Of a DNA stretch of 64,000 nucleotides, positions 1 to 7,964 are shown one piece after another. A program made the translations under genes and the position numbers. Source of the stretch: Nitrobacter sp051535235 (GTDB lineage Bacteria > Pseudomonadota > Alphaproteobacteria > Rhizobiales > Xanthobacteraceae); NCBI RefSeq assembly GCF_051535235.1, contig NZ_JBPPLZ010000001.1, positions 62,001 through 126,000 of the forward strand, written 5' to 3'. Under the pieces are notes generated by a model that was given only the letters and a program-made list of their open reading frames with translations, did not search any database and was not told the DNA's origin. Every line of letters begins with the position of its first letter. Position 1 is the stretch's first letter.

Positions 1-642
1 ACCAGCAGGCGCCGGATGCTCGGCGCTTTCGGCTTTGGCGCGGCGATGGCGGGCCTGGGACTCGCTCCCGCGCGCGCCATCACCTCCGACGAGGTTCTGA
101 CCGAGACCGCGGTATTGCGCGATCCGGAGATTCCGCCGGCGGGCAATGCGCAGGGCGACGTCACCATCGTCGAGTTTTTCGATTACAATTGTCCGTACTG
201 CCGCAAGCTCGCGCCGGAGCTTGCGCAGGTGGTTTATGACGATGGCAAGGTCCGGATGATTTTCAAGGACTGGCCGATCCTCGGGCCGGTCTCGGTCTAT
301 GCGTCGCGTCTGGCGCTGGCCTCGAAGTACCAGGGCAAGTTCGCCGCCGCGCACGAAGCGCTGATGAGCACCAGTTCGCGGTTGACGGAGCCTCGCATTC
401 GCGAGTTGCTCGGCGGTGCGAGGATCGACGTCGACCGCGCGCTCAAGGATATGGCCGCCAACGCCGGCACGATCGATGACATCCTGAAGCGCAACAACGC
501 TCAGGCGACCGCTTTCGGATTCAACGGGACGCCGTCGTTCATTATCGGAAAATTCCGCGTTCCCGGCGCATTGACCATGGCCCAGTTCGATCAGGCCATC
601 GCGGACGCGCGCAAGGCGGCGATCCGTCACGACAAGAAGTGA
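1..642 (+). CDS. DsbA-family thiol:disulfide oxidoreductase (5' end outside window)
   Basis: Probable periplasmic thiol-disulfide oxidoreductase. The frame is open to the first base, so the true start is probably upstream. The visible N-terminus (SRRRMLGAFGFGAAMAGLG, then APARA) looks like a twin-arginine export signal with an Ala-X-Ala cleavage site. A thioredoxin-fold segment follows, with the redox motif CPYC about 59 residues after the first Met and a cis-Pro loop (GTPSF) near the C-terminus, as in DsbA/DsbG-like proteins. The gene converges with the hemoglobin gene, with only 7 bases between stop codons. Family is clear; the substrate is unknown. Confidence 0.85.
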   Translation, partial: TSRRRMLGAFGFGAAMAGLGLAPARAITSDEVLTETAVLRDPEIPPAGNAQGDVTIVEFFDYNCPYCRKLAPELAQVVYDDGKVRMIFKDWPILGPVSVYASRLALASKYQGKFAAAHEALMSTSSRLTEPRIRELLGGARIDVDRALKDMAANAGTIDDILKRNNAQATAFGFNGTPSFIIGKFRVPGALTMAQFDQAIADARKAAIRHDKK

Positions 643-649
643 CGCGGCG

Positions 650-1072
650 TCAGCTCAATCCGGCGGATGGCTGCGGCGGCCACGGCCGGTCGGGCCGATA
701 GAACACCGCGATTTTCAGGCTTTCGGCGATGCGCTCGGCCTTTTCCAAGAAAGCCGCGCGGATCGGCTCCTCGCATAGCTCGCGGCAGGTCTCGTCGAAC
801 AGCGAGAGCCACTGGGTGAACAGCTCCGGCCTCAGGCCGGGGATCACCATGTGCTTCATCATGGGATTGCCCTTGTAGCGGCCAGTGGTCAGCATCACCG
901 ACGACCAGAACGCGTACATCTTCTCCAGATGGTGGGGCCAGTTGTCCCTGATCTTGTTTTCGAAGATCGGCCCAAGCTCCGGATCGACACGCACCTTCGT
1001 ATAGAAGGCGTCGACTAGCCGGACGATGCCTTCCTCGGACACATGATCCATTCTTTGCGGCGCGCTGTTCAT
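650..1072 (-). CDS. Group III truncated hemoglobin
   Basis: Small cytoplasmic haem protein of 140 residues, the normal length for group III truncated globins, which bind O2 and NO. The likely proximal haem ligand is His74 in KHMVIPGL, followed by the family-typical F..WL.LF helix (LFTQWLSLFDE). The upstream HHLEKMYAFWSSVM segment also fits the globin E helix region. Its start overlaps the stop of the upstream 62-residue membrane protein gene by 4 bases, so the two are probably translationally coupled. The divergent Rrf2/NsrR-like gene and the palindrome between them suggest a nitrosative-stress role; that role is inferred. Confidence 0.88.
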   Translation of the reverse strand: MNSAPQRMDHVSEEGIVRLVDAFYTKVRVDPELGPIFENKIRDNWPHHLEKMYAFWSSVMLTTGRYKGNPMMKHMVIPGLRPELFTQWLSLFDETCRELCEEPIRAAFLEKAERIAESLKIAVFYRPDRPWPPQPSAGLS

Positions 1073-1257
1073 GCGAGAAAAGCCATAACGATGACCCCGG
1101 CCACAGTCCAGATCAACGAATTGACCAACATCCGGACCAGGTTGGAGTAATCCCCAGGGTTATCGCCGTGGATTCCGAGGACGTTGCAGACAATGGTTCC
1201 CGGCAGCAGAAAGGGTTTCGCGATGCTATCACTGATCGTGGCGTGACTCGAACTCAT
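1069..1257 (-). CDS. Small membrane protein, unknown function
   Basis: A 62-residue protein whose C-terminal third (LVNSLIWTVAGVIVMAFLA) is a single predicted membrane helix; the N-terminal part is polar with a hydrophobic patch (PFLLPGTIVCNVLGI). I do not recognise a family. It is the first gene of a two-gene unit with the truncated hemoglobin (4-base overlap), and its upstream region holds the palindrome described at 1308. Coupled translation and shared control suggest it works with the globin, perhaps placing it at the membrane, but nothing in the sequence shows a function. Confidence 0.65.
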   Translation of the reverse strand: MSSSHATISDSIAKPFLLPGTIVCNVLGIHGDNPGDYSNLVRMLVNSLIWTVAGVIVMAFLA

Positions 1258-1307
1258 GGAGCCCTCCGTTCAAAAAGGATGGCATCGCTATACATCCGCG
1301 GTTGCCT

Positions 1308-1334
1308 AAAAGCAATATTTAAAATATAGCTTTT
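1308..1334. promoter_or_regulatory. 27-bp palindromic operator, probable NsrR/Rrf2 site
   Basis: Two 13-base arms around a central A: left arm AAAAGCAATATTT, right arm AAATATAGCTTTT. They are complementary at 12 of 13 positions. The A/T-rich, dyad design resembles published NsrR sites (11-1-11). It sits in the 102-bp divergent gap, 25 bases before the regulator start and 50 before the membrane-protein/hemoglobin pair, so one site could control both directions. Confidence 0.75.
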
Positions 1335-1359
1335 ACGTGACTGCCTGCAGGAGACATGC

Positions 1360-1812
1360 ATGCGCCTCACCACCTATTCGGACTATGCATTGCGGGTGCT
1401 GATGTACCTCGCCCTGAAATCCGACGGGCTGTCGACCATCGCCGCGATCGCCGAAAGCTACGATATTTCCGAGGCTCACCTGATGAAGGTGGTCCATCAG
1501 CTGGGCGTGGCCGGATACGTCGAGACGGTGCGCGGCCGGGGCGGCGGGGTGCGCCTCGCCAGGCCGGTCGAGGCGATCAGCCTTGCCGAGGTCATTCGCA
1601 CCACCGAACCCGACATGGCGATCGTGTCGTGCCTGAAGCCGATTAACGCGTCCTGCACGATCAACCCGAGTTGCGTGCTCAAGCGCGCGCTGCAACGGGC
1701 GCAGGATGCGTTCATGGAGGTGCTCGAAGGATATACGCTCGCCGACCTCGTGGCGCCCCGCGCGCGTCTTGCGGGTCTGCTTGGCATTTCGCCGGGCGCG
1801 TCGCCGCAATAA
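1360..1812 (+). CDS. nsrR: Rrf2-family regulator, NsrR type
   Basis: 150-residue winged-helix DNA-binding repressor. The start MRLTTYSDYALRVLMYLA is the hallmark NsrR N-terminus. Three cysteines (C91, C99, C105, in a SCLKPINASC...PSC segment) match the Fe-S cluster ligands of NsrR; the first spacing (8) is longer than in the E. coli protein (5). In characterised NsrR, nitric oxide attacks the Fe-S cluster and releases the operator. Target genes here are probably the divergent membrane protein and truncated hemoglobin, plus itself. A closely related Rrf2 regulator such as RirA or IscR is less likely given the N-terminus. Confidence 0.85.
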   Translation: MRLTTYSDYALRVLMYLALKSDGLSTIAAIAESYDISEAHLMKVVHQLGVAGYVETVRGRGGGVRLARPVEAISLAEVIRTTEPDMAIVSCLKPINASCTINPSCVLKRALQRAQDAFMEVLEGYTLADLVAPRARLAGLLGISPGASPQ

Positions 1813-1819
1813 AGGACTC

Positions 1820-1851
1820 TCGCGACGATTGGGTTCGTCGCGACGTTTTAT
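1820..1851. terminator. Bidirectional terminator between nsrR and the HtrA-like gene
   Basis: A perfect 9-bp stem (TCGCGACGA / TCGTCGCGA) with a 6-base loop is followed on the plus strand by CGTTTTATT and lies between two convergent stop codons. On the minus strand the downstream tract is weaker (CCTTTATT). Confidence 0.7.
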
Positions 1852-2825
1852 TGGAAACGCGGCTTCTTCAGCATCCGGTCGCGGTCGATCGACGCCACCA
1901 CCACGTCGAAGATGTCTCCCTCGCGATAGAGCGTCAGCGGCACGTCGACGCCCGCGGGACCGAGCGCCCATAGCTTCCGGTAGAACTGCGCCGGCTCGGC
2001 CACCTTCTCTCCGTTCACAGCGAGGATCACATCGCCGGTGCGGAGTTCGGCGCGGGCCGCCGGTCCCTTCGGCGCAATCCCGACCGCGACGACCTTGTCT
2101 TCGATCTCGGTGGCATAGATGCCGAGCCAGGGGCGGGCCGGCTTGTTGACCCGCCCGAATTTCCGCAAGTCATCGAGCGCGGGCTTCAGCAGATCGATCG
2201 GCACGTTCATGTTGAGATGTTCGGTCTGGCCGCCGTTCTCGCGTTCGAGTTGCAGCGAGCCCATCCCGATCAGGTCGCCGGCGGCGGAAATCACCCCGGC
2301 CCCGCCCCAGTTGGGATGGGCCGGGTGAGTGAAGATGGCGTCGTCGATCAGATATTCCCAGTAGCCGGCGAATTCCTGCTTCGCGGCGATGCGGCCAGCG
2401 AGCGAGCGGCTCCGGCCGCCAACGCCGCCCACCACGACCCTGTCGTTCACCCCGGCCGCGGCGGACGAACCCAGCGGCAGCGGTTCGAGATCGAGCGTGC
2501 CAAGCGCCTGCAACAGACCGAAGCCGCTCTCGCGGTCGATGCCGACCATGTCGGCCTGCACGACGCGGCCGTCGGCGAGGTGAAGCCACACGCTGTCCGC
2601 TTCGGTGATGAGGTATCCGATAGTCAGAACGAGGCCGTCGTCGATGACGACGCCGTTGCCCGCACGCTCCTCGCCGAGGGTGTGCGCGGTGAAGGCATCG
2701 GCCGGAATGATCGAATGCAATCCCACCACGGCGGACAATGCGCGGTCCAGATCGAATTCGTAGTCGTCCTGGCGCGGCTGCGCGGAGGCCGGCACCTTCC
2801 ATTCGGTCAACGAGGCCATGCGCAT
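1848..2825 (-). CDS. HtrA/DegP-like protein without catalytic triad, PDZ domain
   Basis: 325 residues with a trypsin-like S1C fold (about 45-215) and a C-terminal PDZ domain (about 228-312, RPWLGIYATE ... LRTGDVILAVNGEKV). All three catalytic positions look replaced. The His loop usually written TNNHV reads TIGYLI near residue 70. The Asp position after VGIDRES is Gly. The GNSGGP active-site loop is PNWGGAG near residue 174, with Gly in place of Ser. No signal peptide is visible, unlike normal DegP. It may therefore be a cytoplasmic binding or scaffold protein rather than a protease; that is inference. A second Met lies two codons in. It converges with nsrR. Confidence 0.8.
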   Translation of the reverse strand: MRMASLTEWKVPASAQPRQDDYEFDLDRALSAVVGLHSIIPADAFTAHTLGEERAGNGVVIDDGLVLTIGYLITEADSVWLHLADGRVVQADMVGIDRESGFGLLQALGTLDLEPLPLGSSAAAGVNDRVVVGGVGGRSRSLAGRIAAKQEFAGYWEYLIDDAIFTHPAHPNWGGAGVISAAGDLIGMGSLQLERENGGQTEHLNMNVPIDLLKPALDDLRKFGRVNKPARPWLGIYATEIEDKVVAVGIAPKGPAARAELRTGDVILAVNGEKVAEPAQFYRKLWALGPAGVDVPLTLYREGDIFDVVVASIDRDRMLKKPRFQ

Positions 2826-2967
2826 TCTCCGTTCGACACGAATACGTCGGCGGTCTGTGCTGGACAGACGTCACGGCGCGACGATCCTAGACCTCAAACG
2901 TTCGCCATGAAAGGGGCGGGAATCCGGCACCGCATGGTGCGCCGCTCTCTCATCCGCAGCACAGGTC

Positions 2968-3525
2968 CTATGGATCGAGCTCGGTATCCCAATAGAGATA
3001 GTCCAACCAGCTATCGTGCAGATAGTTCGGCGGAAACAGCCTGCCGTTGCGATGCAATTGATGCACGGTGGGCGCGAACGGCGCCTGACGGGGGAACATT
3101 CCCGCCTGCTGCGGCGTCAGATTTCCCTTGCGCAGATTGCATGGCGAGCAGGCGGCGACGACGTTCTCCCACGTGGTCTGGCCGCCTTTGCTGCGCGGGA
3201 TGATGTGGTCGAAGGTGAGATCCTCGCTGGCCGTGCAGTACTGGCACATGAACCTGTCGCGCAGGAACACGTTGAAGCGGGTGAAGGCGGGATGGGTCGA
3301 CGGCTTGACGAAGGATTTTAGCGATACCACGCTCGGAAGCTGAATTTCGAACGAAGGGCTGCGCACCGCGCGGTCGTAATGTTCGACGATATTGACGCGG
3401 TCGAGGAACACCGCCTTGATCGCGTCCTGCCACGACCAGAGAGACAGCGGATAGTAACTCAGCGGCCGGAAGTCCGCGTTCAGGACCAGCACCGGCCAGC
3501 CGCCTTGCGAGACATGCGCGTTCAA
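2968..3525 (-). CDS. HNH endonuclease
   Basis: 185-residue HNH nuclease. The core is CQYC (94-97), FDHIIPRSKGG with the HNH His at 107, Asn121, and CSPCN (126-130): two Cys pairs hold a structural zinc and the His/Asn residues form the metal-dependent nuclease site. I chose a TTG start because TGGAGG lies 6 bases upstream and the family usually begins at this NAHVSQGGWPVLVLNADF block; an in-frame ATG farther upstream would add about 67 poorly conserved residues. Its chromosomal role is unknown; the family is common in single copy in alphaproteobacteria. Confidence 0.85.
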   Translation of the reverse strand: MNAHVSQGGWPVLVLNADFRPLSYYPLSLWSWQDAIKAVFLDRVNIVEHYDRAVRSPSFEIQLPSVVSLKSFVKPSTHPAFTRFNVFLRDRFMCQYCTASEDLTFDHIIPRSKGGQTTWENVVAACSPCNLRKGNLTPQQAGMFPRQAPFAPTVHQLHRNGRLFPPNYLHDSWLDYLYWDTELDP

Positions 3526-3881
3526 GCAGCGCCTCCAGAGCATTTTCCGGCAAAGGTGAACGCCGGTTTGCCGCCGAAAATGCATCCAATTATGACTTGC
3601 ACGCAACTCTGATCGCAAAACCGGCGTCTTCTGCGACCTGCGCCCGAACTCCCCTAGCACGCCGCGCTTTGAGGCGGCTTGCGCCGGCATACTACAAGTA
3701 GCGTGATGGAATTGTGAAGGGCACAATCGCGCTTTTTGACCGGAGGTGGATACCGGTTCGCGTCAAGAAATCCCCTCAAAACAAAATCATGGAGCCTCGC
3801 TTCTGATTCCATCAGAAGCGAAAAGGCTCTAAACCGCCTCAGGCTGACCGTCTCCCGCCTGACCTCGTCCGGACCTGACGA
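3526..3881. other. Intergenic stretch with a dispersed repeat
   Basis: Divergent gap between the HNH nuclease and the ClC channel. The half next to the channel is occupied by the repeat at 3747; the rest (3526-3746) shows no credible gene. An in-frame upstream extension of the nuclease reading frame is present but lacks family similarity. Confidence 0.6.
3747..3832 (+). repeat. Dispersed repeat, family A copy 1
   Basis: About 86 bp beginning GTGGATACCGGTTCGCGTCA and ending in GAAAAGGCTCT. The reverse complement of 19243-19328 matches it closely, including the core ACAAAATCATGGAGCCTCGC, with an estimated identity above 80% by eye. It contains an internal dyad (CGCTTCTGAT / ATCAGAAGCG). Confidence 0.8.
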
Positions 3882-5642
3882 ATGGTTGCTGATTTCCGTT
3901 TCATTGAAGCGCCGCAGCGGCTCCGCGCCTTCGTGCGCGCGCATGAAACCAGCCTCATCCTGCTCGCGGCGGTGATTGGAACTATTGGCGGACTGGTGGT
4001 TGCGGCAATGGGTGCTGCCGTCCTCAAGATGCATGAGGTGCTGTTCGCCATTCCGGCCGGAGAGCATCTGTCCAGTCAGGAGAGGATCGATCCGCTGCGC
4101 GCCGTGCTGGTGCCGGGCATCGGGGGATTGCTGCTTGGCGGCGCCTTTCTGCTGCTGCTGCGCTGGCGGCCGGCGCGCGAGGTCGACCCGATCGAGGCCA
4201 ACGCGCTGCATGGCGGACGAATGTCGTTTCGCGGCAGCGTCATCGTTGCGTTGCAGACGATCTGGTCGAGCGGCGTCGGCGCATCGGTCGGCCTCGAGGC
4301 GGGCTATACCCAGCTTGCAAGCGGCATCGGCGCCTCGATCGGGCGCGGCTTCCATCTGCGCCGCGCCGATCAACGCATCATGGTTGGCTGCGGCGCGGCT
4401 GCTGCGATCGCGGGGGCGTTCGGCGCGCCGCTGGCCGGCGCGTTCTATGCGTTCGAACTGGTGATCGGCGGCTACACGCCAGCCAGTCTGACGCCGGTCG
4501 GAGTCGCGGCCGTCATCGGCTATCTCGTCGCCCACAACTTCCTGCCGCTGTCGCTCGGGGTCAGTGTCGGGCCTTTCGGCGTGATCTTCAGCCACGATCT
4601 CGCCATCGCCGCGCTGATCGGCATGTTCGCTGCGCTGACCGGCATCAGCATCATGCGCGGCGTCGCGTTGTGCGAGGCGGCGCTGACCGGCATCGGGATC
4701 GGGCCGCCGGCGCGCTTGGCGATCGGCGGGCTCTGCGTCGGATTGCTGGCGCTTGTGACGCCGCAGGTGATGTCGTCGGGACACGGAGCGCTGTTCTATT
4801 CCGGCATCGTGATCATGCCGCTGAAGATGACCGCGATCGTGTTCGTCCTGAAATCGCTGTCGTCGATTATTTCGCTCGGCAGCGGCTTTCGCGGGGGCCT
4901 GTTCTTTGCGACGCTGTTTCTTGGCGCGATCGGCGGCCGACTGTTCGCCGCCGGATTCGACGCGGCGTGGCCGGGTCTCGATCTCGATCCGGACATCTAC
5001 GCGGTGATCGGAATGAGCGCGCTCTCGGCGTCGGTGATCGGCGGCCCATTGACGATGTCGTTCATCGCCCTGGAATCAACCGGCAATCTCTGGCTGACCT
5101 CGGCTGTTCTGATCGCGGTCATCATCTCGACGCTGATCACCCGGGAATTGTTCGGCTATTCGTTTGCGACCTGGCGCATGCATCTGCGCGGCGAAACGAT
5201 ACGGAGCGCCGCTGACGTCGGATGGATCCGTGATCTCACTGTCAAGAGCATGATGCGGCACGAGACCGTGACCGTGGCTTCGACCATGCCGATCAAGGAA
5301 TTCCGCGAGAAATTTCCCCTCGGCTCCAAAACCCAGGTGATCGCGGTGGACGCGGAAGGCCACTATGCCGGGCTGGCGCCGGTCGCCGAGGCGCATACGC
5401 CGGAAGCCGGCGAGATCACTCATATCGAGAGCATCCTGCATTACAAGGATGTGGTCCTGCACCCTGCGATGAACATCCAGCAGGCGATCGCCGTGTTCGA
5501 CGCGGCGGAAGCTGAAACGCTCGCGGTGGTCGAGGCCGACGACGACAAGCGGCCGATCGGGGTCCTCACCGAAGCGCACGCCATGCGCCGCTATGCCGAA
5601 GAATCCGAACGCCGCCGCCGCGAGGTTGTGGGTGACGTCTGA
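3882..5642 (+). CDS. ClC-family chloride channel/transporter with CBS pair
   Basis: 586-residue inner-membrane protein with roughly ten hydrophobic helices (about 25-430) and two C-terminal CBS domains (about 450-580; repeats start near VKSMMRHETVTVAS and YKDVVLHPAMNIQQAI). The ClC order is clear, but the pore motifs differ from the textbook ones: the GKEGP-like loop reads GLEAGYTQ and the GxFxP-like loop reads GFRGGLFF. Ion selectivity and channel-versus-antiporter mode cannot be read from this. CBS domains usually bind adenine nucleotides and may gate it. The gene stands alone. Confidence 0.85.
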   Translation: MVADFRFIEAPQRLRAFVRAHETSLILLAAVIGTIGGLVVAAMGAAVLKMHEVLFAIPAGEHLSSQERIDPLRAVLVPGIGGLLLGGAFLLLLRWRPAREVDPIEANALHGGRMSFRGSVIVALQTIWSSGVGASVGLEAGYTQLASGIGASIGRGFHLRRADQRIMVGCGAAAAIAGAFGAPLAGAFYAFELVIGGYTPASLTPVGVAAVIGYLVAHNFLPLSLGVSVGPFGVIFSHDLAIAALIGMFAALTGISIMRGVALCEAALTGIGIGPPARLAIGGLCVGLLALVTPQVMSSGHGALFYSGIVIMPLKMTAIVFVLKSLSSIISLGSGFRGGLFFATLFLGAIGGRLFAAGFDAAWPGLDLDPDIYAVIGMSALSASVIGGPLTMSFIALESTGNLWLTSAVLIAVIISTLITRELFGYSFATWRMHLRGETIRSAADVGWIRDLTVKSMMRHETVTVASTMPIKEFREKFPLGSKTQVIAVDAEGHYAGLAPVAEAHTPEAGEITHIESILHYKDVVLHPAMNIQQAIAVFDAAEAETLAVVEADDDKRPIGVLTEAHAMRRYAEESERRRREVVGDV

Positions 5643-5736
5643 GGCCAGTACCGACGTATGAGCGGTTCCGGTATAAGGCGTCATTCTGACCGGCCGCCAC
5701 GTTGTGGGCCGCGGGTCCCTGCTCGAGAGCCGCCCG

Positions 5737-7332
5737 ATGACCGACGACGAGATCGCGAGCCGCAAACCCGAAAATCTCCGCTTTCGCTGGCTGATGATGG
5801 GATCTCTCATCCTGTTGTTGCTGGCGGCGCTGCCACTCGCGGTGTGGCTGGATCTCAGCAATCTCGGCGAGGCCGGACTGCGCCGGCAGGCCGCGGACCT
5901 CAATTCGGTCATCTCAAGCGTGCGAGCCTATTACGGCAGCAATGTCGTCGGACGCGTGCTGGCGGCGCGCGGGACGGCGACCGAGGTTGTCCACAATTAT
6001 GAGGATATTCCCGGGGCGATCCCGATCCCCGCGACGCTGTCGCTCGAACTCGGCAAGGTGATCAGCGAGCAGCAGCATAACATCACCTATCGCTTCGTCT
6101 CGGACTATCCGTTCAAGAACCGCGCGCCGCATCCGCTCGACGCCTTCGAGAAGCAGGCGCTGCAATCCCTTCGCGCCAATCCCAATCAGAAAATTGTTCA
6201 GACCAGGCGATCGCTGTTCAGCGACGACGTCCGCCTGGTCGTACCGATCATGATGGGAGCGGCCTGCGTGAGCTGTCACAACTCCCATCCCGAGAGCCAG
6301 AAACGGAACTGGAAGGTCGGTGACGTTCGCGGCATTCAGGAGGTCGAGATCGTCCAGCCGATTGCCGCCAACCTGTTCTCGTTCAAGTTCCTGCTCGCCT
6401 ATTTCGCGCTGGCTGCGATCAGCGGCTTATCGTTTCTGGCGGTGCAACGCCATCAGGCCCGTCAGATCTCGGGCATGAATCGCGAACTGGAATCGGCCAA
6501 CGAGTTCCTCGCCAGTCTCTCCATGAAGATTTCGCGCTACATCTCGCCGCAGATCTACAAGAGCATCTTCAGCGGGCAGCGCGACGTCTCGATCCACACC
6601 GAGCGCAAGAAGCTGACGATATTCTTTTCGGACATCCAGAATTTCACCGCGACCACGGAACGGCTGCAGCCCGAACAGATCACCCAGCTTCTGAACGAAT
6701 ATTTCACCGAAATGTCGGCGATCGCACAGCAATATGGCGGCACCATCGACAAGTTTATCGGCGACGCCATGCTGATCTTCTTCGGCGATCCCGAAACGAA
6801 AGGCGAAAAGGCCGACGCGCAGGCCTGCGTCCACATGGCCTGGGACATGCAGCGCCGTCTGGTTGAACTGAATGCGAAATGGCGCGCCGCCGGCATCGAG
6901 CAGCCGTTCCGCGCCCGTATTGGCATCAATTCCGGCTACTGCAATGTAGGCAATTTCGGCAGCACCGACCGCATGGACTATACGATCATCGGGGCCGAGG
7001 CCAATCTCGCCGCGCGGCTGCAATCGGTCGCCGAACCCGGCGGCATCGTACTGAGCTTCGAGACCTTTGCGCTGGTGCGCGACGTCGTCGAGGCCAATCC
7101 GCTGCCGCCGATCACGATGAAGGGCATCAGCCGGGATGTGGTGCCTTATTCGGTCGCGCGGGTGCTCGATGCGTCCGCCGCCAAGGATGGCGTCGTGATC
7201 GAACGCATGGCGGGGCTGGACATCTTTCTCGATCCGGCCATGGTCGATTCGCGGGATACGGATCGCGTGCGGTCGGTGCTCAGCGGCGCCCTCGCCGCGC
7301 TCGATCAGCGCCTGCCGCGCGCGGCGACGTAA
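5737..7332 (+). CDS. Class III adenylate cyclase with periplasmic haem-type DUF3365 domain
   Basis: About 531-residue membrane sensor cyclase making cAMP. One helix near residues 17-39, then a periplasmic DUF3365 (Tll0287-like) domain containing a c-type haem motif CVSCHNSH, a second helix, and a C-terminal class III cyclase domain. Catalytic features: metal Asp in FFSDIQNF, substrate Lys and second Asp in DKFIGDAMLIF, purine-reading Asp in MDYTIIG and the N/R pair in ANLAARL. The Lys/Asp purine pair favours ATP over GTP. I chose the ATG at 5737; an in-frame GTG 33 bases upstream is possible. Redox, NO or CO sensing by the haem is inferred. Confidence 0.85.
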   Translation: MTDDEIASRKPENLRFRWLMMGSLILLLLAALPLAVWLDLSNLGEAGLRRQAADLNSVISSVRAYYGSNVVGRVLAARGTATEVVHNYEDIPGAIPIPATLSLELGKVISEQQHNITYRFVSDYPFKNRAPHPLDAFEKQALQSLRANPNQKIVQTRRSLFSDDVRLVVPIMMGAACVSCHNSHPESQKRNWKVGDVRGIQEVEIVQPIAANLFSFKFLLAYFALAAISGLSFLAVQRHQARQISGMNRELESANEFLASLSMKISRYISPQIYKSIFSGQRDVSIHTERKKLTIFFSDIQNFTATTERLQPEQITQLLNEYFTEMSAIAQQYGGTIDKFIGDAMLIFFGDPETKGEKADAQACVHMAWDMQRRLVELNAKWRAAGIEQPFRARIGINSGYCNVGNFGSTDRMDYTIIGAEANLAARLQSVAEPGGIVLSFETFALVRDVVEANPLPPITMKGISRDVVPYSVARVLDASAAKDGVVIERMAGLDIFLDPAMVDSRDTDRVRSVLSGALAALDQRLPRAAT

Positions 7333-7479
7333 GCTGGCACTTGTTTCGAAATGTAACCTTGGGCAAGCGGACTTCCTTCGTGATCCGAATCACAGATGCG
7401 GGAAGTGACTTCTGGGAAAGTCCCCTCATGGCGCATGCGAGCCAATCCGGTTCGCGGGCCGACAGATGAGGAGACAGAC

Positions 7480-7665
7480 ATGACCCGGATTTCCGATTTC
7501 GAAGGCAGTGATCTGCGCGCGCTGAACGACGTGGAACTGGAGCAGGTTTCCGGCGGCATCTATAATGACGGCGGCTGCATCCGCCTTCCGACCATGGGCC
7601 CGTTCCAGCCGCCGGCTCCGCCGTGGACTTTCAAGGACGTGTTCGCGAAGCACACGATCGGCTGA
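7480..7665 (+). CDS. Double-glycine leader peptide 1 (bacteriocin/RiPP-like precursor)
   Basis: 61-residue peptide with the leader motif LRALNDVELEQVSGG, which ends in the Gly-Gly cleavage site used by C39-peptidase exporters and many RiPP systems. The remaining 35-residue core has one Cys, is rich in Pro and aromatics (GPFQPPAPPWTF) and ends KHTIG. A strong Shine-Dalgarno (GATGAGGAGA) lies 5 bases before the ATG, which fixes this start over an upstream in-frame ATG. A second peptide with a closely similar leader follows. No maturation or export gene is nearby. Function unknown; bacteriocin, signal peptide or orphan export substrate are all possible. Confidence 0.72.
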   Translation: MTRISDFEGSDLRALNDVELEQVSGGIYNDGGCIRLPTMGPFQPPAPPWTFKDVFAKHTIG

Positions 7666-7666
7666 G

Positions 7667-7729
7667 CTATAGCGTTTTCGAGCGAAGCGGATATCGGTTC
7701 GCGGGAAGGAACGCGTTAAATCCAAATCA
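7667..7729 (+). repeat. Dispersed repeat, family B copy 1
   Basis: Begins CTATAGCGTTTTCGAGCGAA one base after the peptide-1 stop and ends near TCCAAATCA. The reverse complement of 59821-59881 matches it with only scattered differences. Confidence 0.75.
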
Positions 7730-7773
7730 GCCTCGCTTCCGGTTCCAAGCGGTTTAAGGCGACTCCAATCCGA

Positions 7774-7806
7774 AGGGCTGGCGCTCCGCGCCGGCTCTTT
7801 TTGTTT
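7774..7806 (+). terminator. Rho-independent terminator after GG peptide 1
   Basis: Stem GCTGGCGC / GCGCCGGC (one wobble pair) with a short loop, followed by TCTTTTTGTTTT. Confidence 0.75.
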
Positions 7807-7964
7807 TAGGCCGGCATTATGGTACGCGCGTGCAAAGAAGCGTCGATCATGTCCGCCTCCGCACTGTGTGAGCCGTATCACGGCGCTTCACCCCTTTTCC
7901 GGCAAAGCTGGCCGCGGCGGCGATGGATGAGCCAGACGCTGCATCAACCGCGAGGAGAAGTATC

